This document shows positions 13,800 through 21,037 of a stretch of 22,697 bases of DNA, in pieces (position 1 is the stretch's first letter; each line of letters opens with the position of its first letter). Below the pieces are notes generated by a model. That model saw nothing but the letters and a program-made list of their open reading frames with translations. It made no database searches and had not been told where the DNA came from. A program made the position numbers and the translations under genes. Source of the DNA: a virus; IMG/VR virus record IMGVR_UViG_3300032316_000337, positions 1 through 22,697 of that record; one strand, 5' to 3'.

Positions 13800-14077
13800 T
13801 GCTCAAAGATCGTAATATCACGTTTGGTGAGTTAAACACCACGATATACGACCTTGAATTTAAGGGTGATTGCTTGCCGGAACACAGGCATCAAATAGGC
13901 GAGACACACATTACAATATGCGCAAGAGGCGTGGTAGATATCGTAACGCCTGAGTGGACAAAAACCCTTACGGAAGGCAATATTATCGAGTTTTACCCGT
14001 TGCAGTCACATGCAGTTGTTGCCCTTACCGATAATTGCAGAATAGTAAACATACCGACTTCATATGCTAAACCATAA
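13799..14077 (+). CDS. Single-domain mini-cupin
   Basis: The 92-residue beta protein has both cupin motifs. Motif 1 is G23-x5-H29-x-H31-x3-E35 (GDCLPEHRHQIGETHITI) and motif 2 is G60...P67...H71...N79 (EGNIIEFYPLQSHAVVALTD). H29, H31, E35 and H71 would bind one metal ion. It is near the minimum size for a cupin barrel. Cupins range from sugar isomerases and epimerases to dioxygenases and regulatory sensors, so no reaction can be assigned. Its setting between a fibre-tip module and a methyltransferase suggests small-molecule or glycan work, or a stabilising role in the particle. It has no signal peptide. It overlaps the methyltransferase gene by 14 bases. Confidence 0.75.
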   Translation: MLKDRNITFGELNTTIYDLEFKGDCLPEHRHQIGETHITICARGVVDIVTPEWTKTLTEGNIIEFYPLQSHAVVALTDNCRIVNIPTSYAKP

Positions 14078-14666
14078 TGATTTCATACAAAAGTACACAA
14101 AGCTACAGTATCTTTCTTTTGTCCCAGAGATAAGATTATTTACTAGCAAAGAGAAAACCATGCACGACATGCTAAAACAAGAGTTAGGTAATAATACTGC
14201 AAGGCCCTATTGGACGCAATCTTGGGCTGGAGGGTTAGCGCTGTCTCGATATGTTATAGATAATCCTGATACTGTAAAGGATAAGCATGTTATTGATTTT
14301 TGTTCTGGGTCCGGTATTGTAGGTATTGCGGCAGCTATGTCAGGCGCTGCAAGAGTAACGTGCGTTGATACTGATACTATTGCTCTTAGTTCTTCCTTGC
14401 TTAATGCTAAAGCTAACAAAGCTAACATTGATGTTTCGGAAACAGTTATTGAGGGGGATATATTACTAGCGGGTGACCCAGAAGTTAAAGCCGATGTCTT
14501 TAATATAATAAAAAACACAGGTTCTTATATTGGGTGTCCTACCAGAAACAAAAGCTACTTAGATGAATTTGATACGGTAACTTCATACGTTATAGACACC
14601 GAGGAGTTCCAAAATAGTATTACATACATTCTAAGCAGCGCGCATTTACGCCCACGAGGTACCTAA
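14064..14666 (+). CDS. SAM-dependent methyltransferase, ETFB lysine methyltransferase-like, with reduced core
   Basis: The 200-residue protein starts at the ATG at 14064 inside the cupin gene. PYWTQSWAGGLALSRYVIDN (48-67) followed by HVIDFCSGSGIVGIAAAMSG (75-94) is the pre-motif and motif I of the METTL20/ETFB-KMT and Nnt1-like group, with D78 and G82/G84 for SAM and D102 (VDTD) in motif II. SYIGCPTRNKSYL (154-166) matches the family's late IGDPGRAYL strand. Between ADVF (143-146) and that strand I see only seven residues; relatives have a longer stretch there with a D/GD..Y motif that shapes the target site. The enzyme may be altered or inactive. GC is about 38%. Its stop overlaps the nozzle start (TAATG). 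Confidence 0.75.
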   Translation: MLNHNDFIQKYTKLQYLSFVPEIRLFTSKEKTMHDMLKQELGNNTARPYWTQSWAGGLALSRYVIDNPDTVKDKHVIDFCSGSGIVGIAAAMSGAARVTCVDTDTIALSSSLLNAKANKANIDVSETVIEGDILLAGDPEVKADVFNIIKNTGSYIGCPTRNKSYLDEFDTVTSYVIDTEEFQNSITYILSSAHLRPRGT

Positions 14667-16366
14667 TGGCCGAGAACATTGTCCAAATCAAGTCGCTCCC
14701 CGGCATTAAGCGGGACGGCACCAAGTTCGAGGGCGACCAGTACGTTGACGGGCAGTGGGTTCGTTTTCAGCGCGGGCTGCCGCGTAAGATGGGCGGCTAC
14801 CGTTCGATAAACAAGTTCCTTCGCGGCTTGCCGCGCGCGCTCACCGAATATACACAGGATCTGCTGACGTACATCCACGCCGGATCGTCAGACCGCCTCG
14901 AGCGTTTCTTCATCGACGGCACGTACAACACCAGCATCATCACAGATCGCACACCCTTCGCCGGCTTCACAGTAGACGACGCAAACATGTGGCAGTTCGC
15001 CACGGCGTACGACACGAACAACGGCAACCAGATTGTCGCGCAAGTCGCGCCGAACCTCAACTGCATCTGCAACAGTGAGGGCGGCGCGGTATTCGTCGGC
15101 GACCTCCTCGGCACGACGGCATTGACACAAGTCACCGCAGTGCCGGCTAACTTCAGCGCCACTGGCGGCGTCGTCACGCTGCCACCCTACACGTTCGCCT
15201 TCGGCAATGACGGCTACGCGGCGTGGTCCGTGCCGAACAACCCGTCGGACTTCACGGGATCTGGCGCGGGTAATGCGTACATTACGGGGCAAAAGATCGT
15301 CAAGGCGATGCCACTGCGCGGCGGGCCGGGCAACAGTCCCTCGGGCCTGTTCTGGTCGGCAGACAGCCTCATTCGCGGCACGTACGTCGGTGGCACTGCG
15401 GTGTTTCAGTTCGACACAATCAGCGCGCAGTCGTCGATCCTGTCGTCCAACAGCGTCATCGAGTATGACGGCATCTTCTACTGGATTGGCACCGACCGCT
15501 TTCTGACGTTTAATGGCGTCGTGCGCGAGGTCGAGAACAACCTCAATCTGAACTTTTTCTTCGACAACCTGAACTATGCGCAGCGCCAGAAGGTGTTCGC
15601 GATGAAGGTGCCGCGCTTCGGCGAGATATGGTGGTGCTTCCCGTTCGGCGACAGCATCGAGCCGAACCACGCCGTCTGTTACAACGTGCGCGAAAACACG
15701 TGGTACGACACCGCACTACCCAACGGCGGACGCGGCGCGGGCATCTTCCCTGCCGTGTTCCAAAAGCCGCTGATGTCTGGCGTGCTTCCTGACTTCCTGC
15801 CTACGGACACTCGCGTCACCGAGCAATACTACGGCGACCAAGACGCTACGCCGTCGCTCGCATTGGACTTCATCACACCCCTGTACGTGGCACATGACTG
15901 GCTCAATGCTGGCACCCGCATCACAGAAGACGAAAACGTCCGCATCACCGAAGATAGCGGAGATCCGCAATATAAGTTCTGGGTTCACGAGGTCGGCACG
16001 GACGAGATTGACGGCCTGACGCTCAACCCGATACAGTCGTACTTCGAGACGGCCGACCTGTGCCTGCCAGTCACGGCGCAGAAAAACAAGGCCCTTCAGG
16101 TGTTGATGCTTGAGCCAGACTTCGTGCAGAGTGGCGACATGGTGGTGCAAGTCATGGGTCGCGCCAACGCTCGCGCGCCCGAAGTTAACGGCATTCCTAT
16201 GACATTTGTTGAGAACCCGCAGACGCCGCAAGAGCAGGTCGTCTTCTTGAAGACGCAGCGCCGCGAACTGCGCTTTCGTTTCGAAAGCAACACCCTCGGC
16301 GGAAATTATCAGATGGGCTTGGTCCTTGCGCACTTGCAAGAGGGCGATGGCACAACTTTAGGATGA
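14666..16366 (+). CDS. Packaged-DNA stabilisation/nozzle protein, P22 gp10-like
   Basis: The 566-residue protein begins IVQIKSLPGIKRDGTKFEGD, then YVDGQWVRFQRGLPRKMGGY, the signature of the P22 gp10 (Phage_stabilise) group. The body consists of repeated beta blades, for example VIEYDGIFYWIGTDRFLTFN, then EIWWCFPFGDS and HAVCYNVRENTWYDTALPNG, in keeping with the beta-propeller of gp10 and podovirus nozzle proteins. C-terminal strands (VVFLKTQRRELRFRFESNTL) end the protein. It closes the portal channel after packaging and connects to the tail. It returns sharply to high GC (about 62%) at its first codons, marking the edge of the AT-rich cassette. It overlaps the next gene at ATGA. Confidence 0.75.
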   Translation: MAENIVQIKSLPGIKRDGTKFEGDQYVDGQWVRFQRGLPRKMGGYRSINKFLRGLPRALTEYTQDLLTYIHAGSSDRLERFFIDGTYNTSIITDRTPFAGFTVDDANMWQFATAYDTNNGNQIVAQVAPNLNCICNSEGGAVFVGDLLGTTALTQVTAVPANFSATGGVVTLPPYTFAFGNDGYAAWSVPNNPSDFTGSGAGNAYITGQKIVKAMPLRGGPGNSPSGLFWSADSLIRGTYVGGTAVFQFDTISAQSSILSSNSVIEYDGIFYWIGTDRFLTFNGVVREVENNLNLNFFFDNLNYAQRQKVFAMKVPRFGEIWWCFPFGDSIEPNHAVCYNVRENTWYDTALPNGGRGAGIFPAVFQKPLMSGVLPDFLPTDTRVTEQYYGDQDATPSLALDFITPLYVAHDWLNAGTRITEDENVRITEDSGDPQYKFWVHEVGTDEIDGLTLNPIQSYFETADLCLPVTAQKNKALQVLMLEPDFVQSGDMVVQVMGRANARAPEVNGIPMTFVENPQTPQEQVVFLKTQRRELRFRFESNTLGGNYQMGLVLAHLQEGDGTTLG

Positions 16367-16599
16367 TCGACCCGCGCAACATGACTTGGCAAGACTGGGC
16401 CTGTTCGGTTATACTGTCGGTTAACGACGCGTGGGCCTTTGGCACGCCTCCAGACGAGGCCAAGTGGCAAGGTTGGGCGATTGGGCTGTTGCGTGCCTCA
16501 CCATTTACGCAACAAATTATTCCCGACCCATATCAGTTCTCTGATTGGCGTGAGTGGGGAATGCGTGTATATCCGATGCTCGAAGGTACAAGCTCATGA
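16363..16599 (+). CDS. Small Trp-rich phage protein, unknown function
   Basis: The 78-residue protein starts at an ATGA overlap with the nozzle gene and itself overlaps the next gene by ATGA. It is rich in Trp (MIDPRNMTWQDWACSVILSV, then EAKWQGWAIGLLRASPF and FSDWREWGMRVYPML). It has no clear membrane span or catalytic motif. Small proteins with a DPRN.TW..WA start occur in the same place in related phages; a structural or scaffolding role is possible but unproven. Confidence 0.7.
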   Translation: MIDPRNMTWQDWACSVILSVNDAWAFGTPPDEAKWQGWAIGLLRASPFTQQIIPDPYQFSDWREWGMRVYPMLEGTSS

Positions 16600-18722
16600 A
16601 TTACATCCCCGGCTTCAGTAACTATCTGCAAGCGTCCGTACCGCGCTACGCCCAAGGCGGACGTGCGCGGTACGATGAAGATATTTACGACATGGGCGGT
16701 TACGCCGCTCCGTATGTTGCACCGCCTATCATGGGTATCGGATCTCCTGCTGCGGCTACTGCGGCGCCTACTGAAGTACCGTTCGATCCTAGCACGTTTG
16801 ATCTTAGCAAACTTGATTTTAGTGGCTTTAGCGGCATTGATGATAGTCTTTACGGATTAAACTTTGCGTCAAACTTTGGCGGTGGCGCGATGGGCGGCAT
16901 TTATAAAGACGATCCAAATACGGAATACATTACCGCACCAATATCTAATAGAGGGGATTTCACGTCGCCATCGGGCAATGTGTTCGTCATGAGAGCCGAC
17001 CAGCCGGTGCGCCTTGTTGACCGTAACACCAACAAAGTTGTGTTCGAGGGTGTAGGTTACGACGCTGCGCGTAAGGCAACCGAACTCGGCCAAGGCATAA
17101 CCGACGCGAGGGGGCGCAAGGCGAATTACATCATTCAAACCGCAAACCCGTCAGGTGAGTTCACAACTGTCGCACACGAGAATAGAAACAAGACTTTTCT
17201 TGGCGAAGTTGCCAATGTCGTTGGCACGGCGTTGCCAATCGCAGTCAGTTTAATACCCGGTCTGCAATTTGCTGGACCCGTTCTCTCTGCCGCCCTTGCA
17301 GGCGGCGCAGGCGCGGCGTTGAAGGGCGACGACATCCTTAAAGGCGCACTGATTGGTGGCGCTACCGCAGGTATAACAAGCGGCACTGGCCTTGATAAAG
17401 CAATCGGCGGGGCCTTGAGCGGCGTTGGCAAAGGCGTAACACAAGGCGTAACACAAGGCGCAGCACAAGGCTTAGGCAATGCTGCGGGCGATATTGTCGT
17501 CACCGGTCTTTCAAAGGGTTTACAGGCCGCAGGCGGCGCGCTTGGTCAAGCGGCTTTATCGCAAGTAGGCAAAGCGGGCTTGAGCGAAATCACTGGCTAT
17601 AAACCGCCTGCTGAACAGTTTGCGCAACAGCCACTGCCACCGGCATTCCAACCACCCGTAGACGACACCATTAACGTAATTGCGAACAAAGCTGCGTCCG
17701 CTGTCCCGAACTACGGCGGCGCGCTGGCCAACGCATTCGCTCCCATAGCTACTGACTTCTTACCCAAGGGCGGGTTGCCTGAACCCCTACCGTCGGAACC
17801 TATGGCACCAGAACCCGTGGACGACAGTATCATTGTCAACGCTAACCGAGCGTCTGGATCGGGCTTGCCCTTCGGCGCGTCGCTCCCTGTGCCTGTTGAT
17901 GCGATACTTTCAGGCGCGCTGACCGCAGCACAACCCGCAACAACGCAACAGCCTGAAACTGTGCAAGCGGTAGAGGAAGAGCCGGGTACCATTGTCACCG
18001 GTGCGGAAAGTCTCACCCCAGAAGAAATGCTCGCCGCTTTGGGCGGCGTGGGCGGTCTCGCCGCCGCCACGGCGGGTGGTGTGCCTACTGACCCTGCAGC
18101 GGCAGAGAAGGCTGACGCAGAAGCCAAGAAGAAGAAACTCGGCCTCGAAGAGTATCTGCGCCTTGCGGGCCTCGCCTCTGGTCTCCTCGGCGGTGCCGCT
18201 GGTGGTGGCTCAGGACAAACCGGCAGGTACGGCGGCAGCGGCTCGGGTCGCTTGAACCCAATCTTCTCGGCCAAGCTGCCGCCCGCCAGCGGCCTTGGTG
18301 TCATCGGCGCAAACCGCACCCCGCGCGCACTGGGCGACCAAGACTGGTTGACATACGGCACGCGGCCTGAGCTTAACTTCTACGACTACGCGGCGCAGCC
18401 CGTACCGAACAACCCCGCCGGCCCAATCATGCGCACGGAGGAGCCTGTAAACTTTGCCCGTGGCGGTCGCACTGAATTTGCAGTCAACGGCCCCGGCACG
18501 GGGCGCAGCGACGACATCCCTGCGGTGTTGTCCGACGGCGAGTACGTCATCGACGCCGAGACTGTCGCCCTGTTGGGTGACGGGTCGAGCAAGGCCGGCG
18601 CAAAGAAGCTGGACGAGCTTCGAGTTAAAGTTCGTAAACACAAGGGCAAGAAGTTGGCAAAGGGCCGTTTTAGTGCTAATGCCAAGAGGCCTGAAGCATA
18701 TCTGTCTGGAGGACGCGTTTAA
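16596..18722 (+). CDS. Large virion protein with glycine zipper and repeated TonB-box-like peptides
   Basis: I start at the ATG at 16596 (ATGA overlap), giving 708 residues. Residues 1-200 are mixed, with RYAQGGRARYDED near the start. Residues 205-330 are a long Gly/Ala zipper (LIPGLQFAGPVLSAALAGGA, then KGALIGGATAGITSGTG), the kind of sequence that can insert into membranes. Four short peptides of the form D.I.V.A recur: 298-304 (GDIVVTG), 356-366 (DDTINVIANKA), 409-419 (DDSIIVNANRA) and 464-472 (GTIVTGAES). A Pro-rich linker separates the zipper from the C-terminus. There NFARGGRTEF is followed by a conserved block, RSDDIPAVLSDGEYVID, ETVALLGDGSSKAGAKKLDE, shared by virion proteins of many aquatic phages. 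I infer an internal or ejected virion protein. Confidence 0.65.
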   Translation: MNYIPGFSNYLQASVPRYAQGGRARYDEDIYDMGGYAAPYVAPPIMGIGSPAAATAAPTEVPFDPSTFDLSKLDFSGFSGIDDSLYGLNFASNFGGGAMGGIYKDDPNTEYITAPISNRGDFTSPSGNVFVMRADQPVRLVDRNTNKVVFEGVGYDAARKATELGQGITDARGRKANYIIQTANPSGEFTTVAHENRNKTFLGEVANVVGTALPIAVSLIPGLQFAGPVLSAALAGGAGAALKGDDILKGALIGGATAGITSGTGLDKAIGGALSGVGKGVTQGVTQGAAQGLGNAAGDIVVTGLSKGLQAAGGALGQAALSQVGKAGLSEITGYKPPAEQFAQQPLPPAFQPPVDDTINVIANKAASAVPNYGGALANAFAPIATDFLPKGGLPEPLPSEPMAPEPVDDSIIVNANRASGSGLPFGASLPVPVDAILSGALTAAQPATTQQPETVQAVEEEPGTIVTGAESLTPEEMLAALGGVGGLAAATAGGVPTDPAAAEKADAEAKKKKLGLEEYLRLAGLASGLLGGAAGGGSGQTGRYGGSGSGRLNPIFSAKLPPASGLGVIGANRTPRALGDQDWLTYGTRPELNFYDYAAQPVPNNPAGPIMRTEEPVNFARGGRTEFAVNGPGTGRSDDIPAVLSDGEYVIDAETVALLGDGSSKAGAKKLDELRVKVRKHKGKKLAKGRFSANAKRPEAYLSGGRV
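17433..17468 (+). repeat. Three tandem 12-bp coding repeats
   Basis: GGCGTAACACAA occurs twice in a row, followed by the variant GGCGCAGCACAA. They encode GVTQ-GVTQ-GAAQ within the glycine zipper, so copy number can change without breaking the frame. Confidence 0.85.
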
Positions 18723-19783
18723 TGGCTGTCAGTTCATTCCTAGCCGAAGGGGCCGCAATCCCGCAAGGCTCGGCCCTCACGGACATGACCAAGCAGACGG
18801 TGATGCCCGAGTGGTACACCAACTACGCGATGGACGTCCTGTCGGGGCAGAGGGCCTTGGCCAACCGCCCGTACGAGACCGCGCCAATGCCGCGCGTCGC
18901 GGGCTTCACGCCGACGCAGCAGCAGGCCTTCGGCATGACGGGTCAAGCAGCCTCGGCCTACCAGCCTCTGTTCGGACAGGCTACAGGCGTCGCGCAGAGC
19001 GCCGCAAACGCACCGGGCGCGTTAAACACCGCGCAGCCGTTCTTGACGCAAGCCGGTCAGACATCCGTGTCGAACATCGGCCAGTACATGAACCCGTACA
19101 ATGAGGCCGTTGTCAGCCGCATCGGCGAGCTGGGTCGACGCAACTTAAATGAAGTACTCTTACCTGAAGTTGAAGGCCGCTACGTCAAAGCGGGTCAACT
19201 CGGCTTTGGCCCCCGCGACGAGAACGTGGGCGGAACTCCCTCGGGCATGATGCTTGATTTGGGACGCACCCTCCGTGACACAAACGCCGACATCCTCGCC
19301 GCGCAAAGTGCGGCGCTAAAGTCTGGGTTTGGCGAGGCCGCAGGGCTTGCAGGCTCCGACCTCAGCCGCTTCGGCACTCTTGCAGGCACGGCTGGCGATC
19401 TGGCGCGGGCGCAGCAGCAACAGCAGCTCGCCGCCTCTGGCGCTCTGTCCACCCTCGGCGAGCAGGCGCAGTCGCTCGGCCTCACTGGCGCGGGTGCGCT
19501 TAGTGGCGTCGGTGCGCTGGAGCAGCAGCAGGGCCAGAAGAACCTCGACGTCGCATACGGCGACTTCCTGCGTCAGCAGGGCTACCCGCAAGAGCAAATC
19601 AACAACATGATAAACACCTTCAAGGGCGTTGCCACTGGCGTTCCGAGTGCGACGCAAGAGTATGGCATATCACCGTCGGGCGTTAAACAGGAATACCCAG
19701 CAAGCACGGCGTCGCAGATTGGCGGTGCCTTAACTGGCGCGGCGGGCATTATAGCCGACCTTAAAAAAGCGGGGGTCTTTTAA
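18722..19783 (+). CDS. Virion protein, probable internal/ejection protein
   Basis: The 353-residue Ala/Gln/Gly-rich protein starts at TAATG overlap. Near the N-terminus, VMPEWYTNYAMDVLSGQRAL and FTPTQQQAFGMTGQAASAYQ form a recurrent segment of podovirus internal virion proteins. The middle (FLTQAGQTSVSNIGQYMNPY, then RIGELGRRNLNEVLLPEVEG) and the long helical Gln-rich part (ARAQQQQQLAASGALSTLGE, then LEQQQGQKNLDVAYGDFLRQ) suggest extended helices. The end (GGALTGAAGIIADLKKAGVF) is hydrophobic and could contact membrane. By place and composition it fits the set of proteins that leave the capsid ahead of DNA, as P22 gp7/gp16/gp20 do, but no direct homology is visible. Confidence 0.6.
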   Translation: MAVSSFLAEGAAIPQGSALTDMTKQTVMPEWYTNYAMDVLSGQRALANRPYETAPMPRVAGFTPTQQQAFGMTGQAASAYQPLFGQATGVAQSAANAPGALNTAQPFLTQAGQTSVSNIGQYMNPYNEAVVSRIGELGRRNLNEVLLPEVEGRYVKAGQLGFGPRDENVGGTPSGMMLDLGRTLRDTNADILAAQSAALKSGFGEAAGLAGSDLSRFGTLAGTAGDLARAQQQQQLAASGALSTLGEQAQSLGLTGAGALSGVGALEQQQGQKNLDVAYGDFLRQQGYPQEQINNMINTFKGVATGVPSATQEYGISPSGVKQEYPASTASQIGGALTGAAGIIADLKKAGVF

Positions 19784-21036
19784 TGGACGAGGAAATCGAA
19801 GGCGGCCTCGCCGCCGGTGCAGACACCGAAGACGACACCAACACTGGCGCTCTGTCAGTGCTTGGCGCTGCGAGTGTCCGCGATGCCATGAAGAAGCGCT
19901 CCGACATTGCTGATGAACGGAAAAAGTATTACGACGACCTCGCGTTGAAGACGCGAGAGCGCCGCGAGGGGCCGTCGTTCAGTGAGCGCATGTATCAACT
20001 GTCATCCGCGTTTTTTGCGCCGACATCGACGCGCGGCTTCAGCGGTGTTGCGGGCAACGTCCTGCCTGTTTTAGCGGCGCAACAGAAGGCCCAACGCGAA
20101 GGCGAGATTAAGCGAGAGGACGCGCTCAGGGCGTTGGCCGCCGCGCAGCTTGCGCAGCGCGAAGGTCTGGCCGAGCAAGAACTTGAAACTGAGCTGGAGC
20201 TTTTCAAACTTAACCGGCCAAAACCGTCAAGGGTTGTAGGAAACACAACTATCGGCGGAGTGCCTTCCGTAATTATGCAAGACGCCGATGGTAACATCAC
20301 CACCAAACCTCTTGCTGGTGAAACCGCTGGTGGGACCTCTAACAAGGCTCCGCTTACCGGAAAAACGGAAACCCGTGGCGGCGTTGTGGGATATTACGAC
20401 GAGAGTGGCGTTTGGAAGCCGCTACCGCCGCGCCCAGAGAAGGAAACATTCCGCCCCGCCACGCCAGAAGAAGCAGCAATGTACGGCGCGGCGACAGGTC
20501 AAATCTCGAACCTAACGGGTAAGTTCATACCGGGCGTTGCGCCGAAGCCACGCGATCTGAAGCCAAAAGAAATTCAGATGCTGACTGAAGCCGAGCAACT
20601 TATTGCTACGGGCGAACAAGCCATACGGGATTTCACCCGCGCACTTGAGTTAAACCCCACTGCATATTCTGGCGGCCTTGCGACAACGCGTAAGGCTATC
20701 GGTTCCGCGACATCAAGCTCCGACCCCGCGTATTTGGCCACTGAAGAGTTTGTGAACTTGACAACCCAAAACGCATTGAACGCCTTGAAGACAACATTTG
20801 GTGGAAACCCAACAGAAGGCGAACGCAAAATCTTGCTAGAAGTTCAAGGTTCTATTGGCCTGCCTCCGCCAGCCCGCGAACGTATTTTGCGCAGGGCGTT
20901 GGGCGTTGCGCAAAACGTCGTCAGGCGGAATAAAGCGATGATACCTAGAATACAGGGCGGCTACTATTCAACTCGCACCGACGGGTCACAAGGCAAACCA
21001 GCGACTAAACCGCGCGTCATTAATTGGAACGACTAA
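19783..21036 (+). CDS. Virion protein with coiled-coil N-terminal half, probable ejection protein
   Basis: The 417-residue protein starts at TAATG overlap. An acidic lead (MDEEIEGGLAAGADTEDDTN) is followed by a long charged helical stretch (ADERKKYYDDLALKTRERRE, then KAQREGEIKREDALRALAAA, QLAQREGLAEQELETELELF), a likely coiled coil over about residues 35-150. The centre is beta or loop (SRVVGNTTIGGVPSVIMQDA, then GVVGYYDESGVWKPLPPRP) and the C-terminal third is helical again (KEIQMLTEAEQLIATGEQAI, then FGGNPTEGERKILLEVQGSI). I do not recognise a named family. Its place between two other large virion proteins suggests an internal core or ejection protein. Confidence 0.6.
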   Translation: MDEEIEGGLAAGADTEDDTNTGALSVLGAASVRDAMKKRSDIADERKKYYDDLALKTRERREGPSFSERMYQLSSAFFAPTSTRGFSGVAGNVLPVLAAQQKAQREGEIKREDALRALAAAQLAQREGLAEQELETELELFKLNRPKPSRVVGNTTIGGVPSVIMQDADGNITTKPLAGETAGGTSNKAPLTGKTETRGGVVGYYDESGVWKPLPPRPEKETFRPATPEEAAMYGAATGQISNLTGKFIPGVAPKPRDLKPKEIQMLTEAEQLIATGEQAIRDFTRALELNPTAYSGGLATTRKAIGSATSSSDPAYLATEEFVNLTTQNALNALKTTFGGNPTEGERKILLEVQGSIGLPPPARERILRRALGVAQNVVRRNKAMIPRIQGGYYSTRTDGSQGKPATKPRVINWND

Positions 21037-21037
21037 T

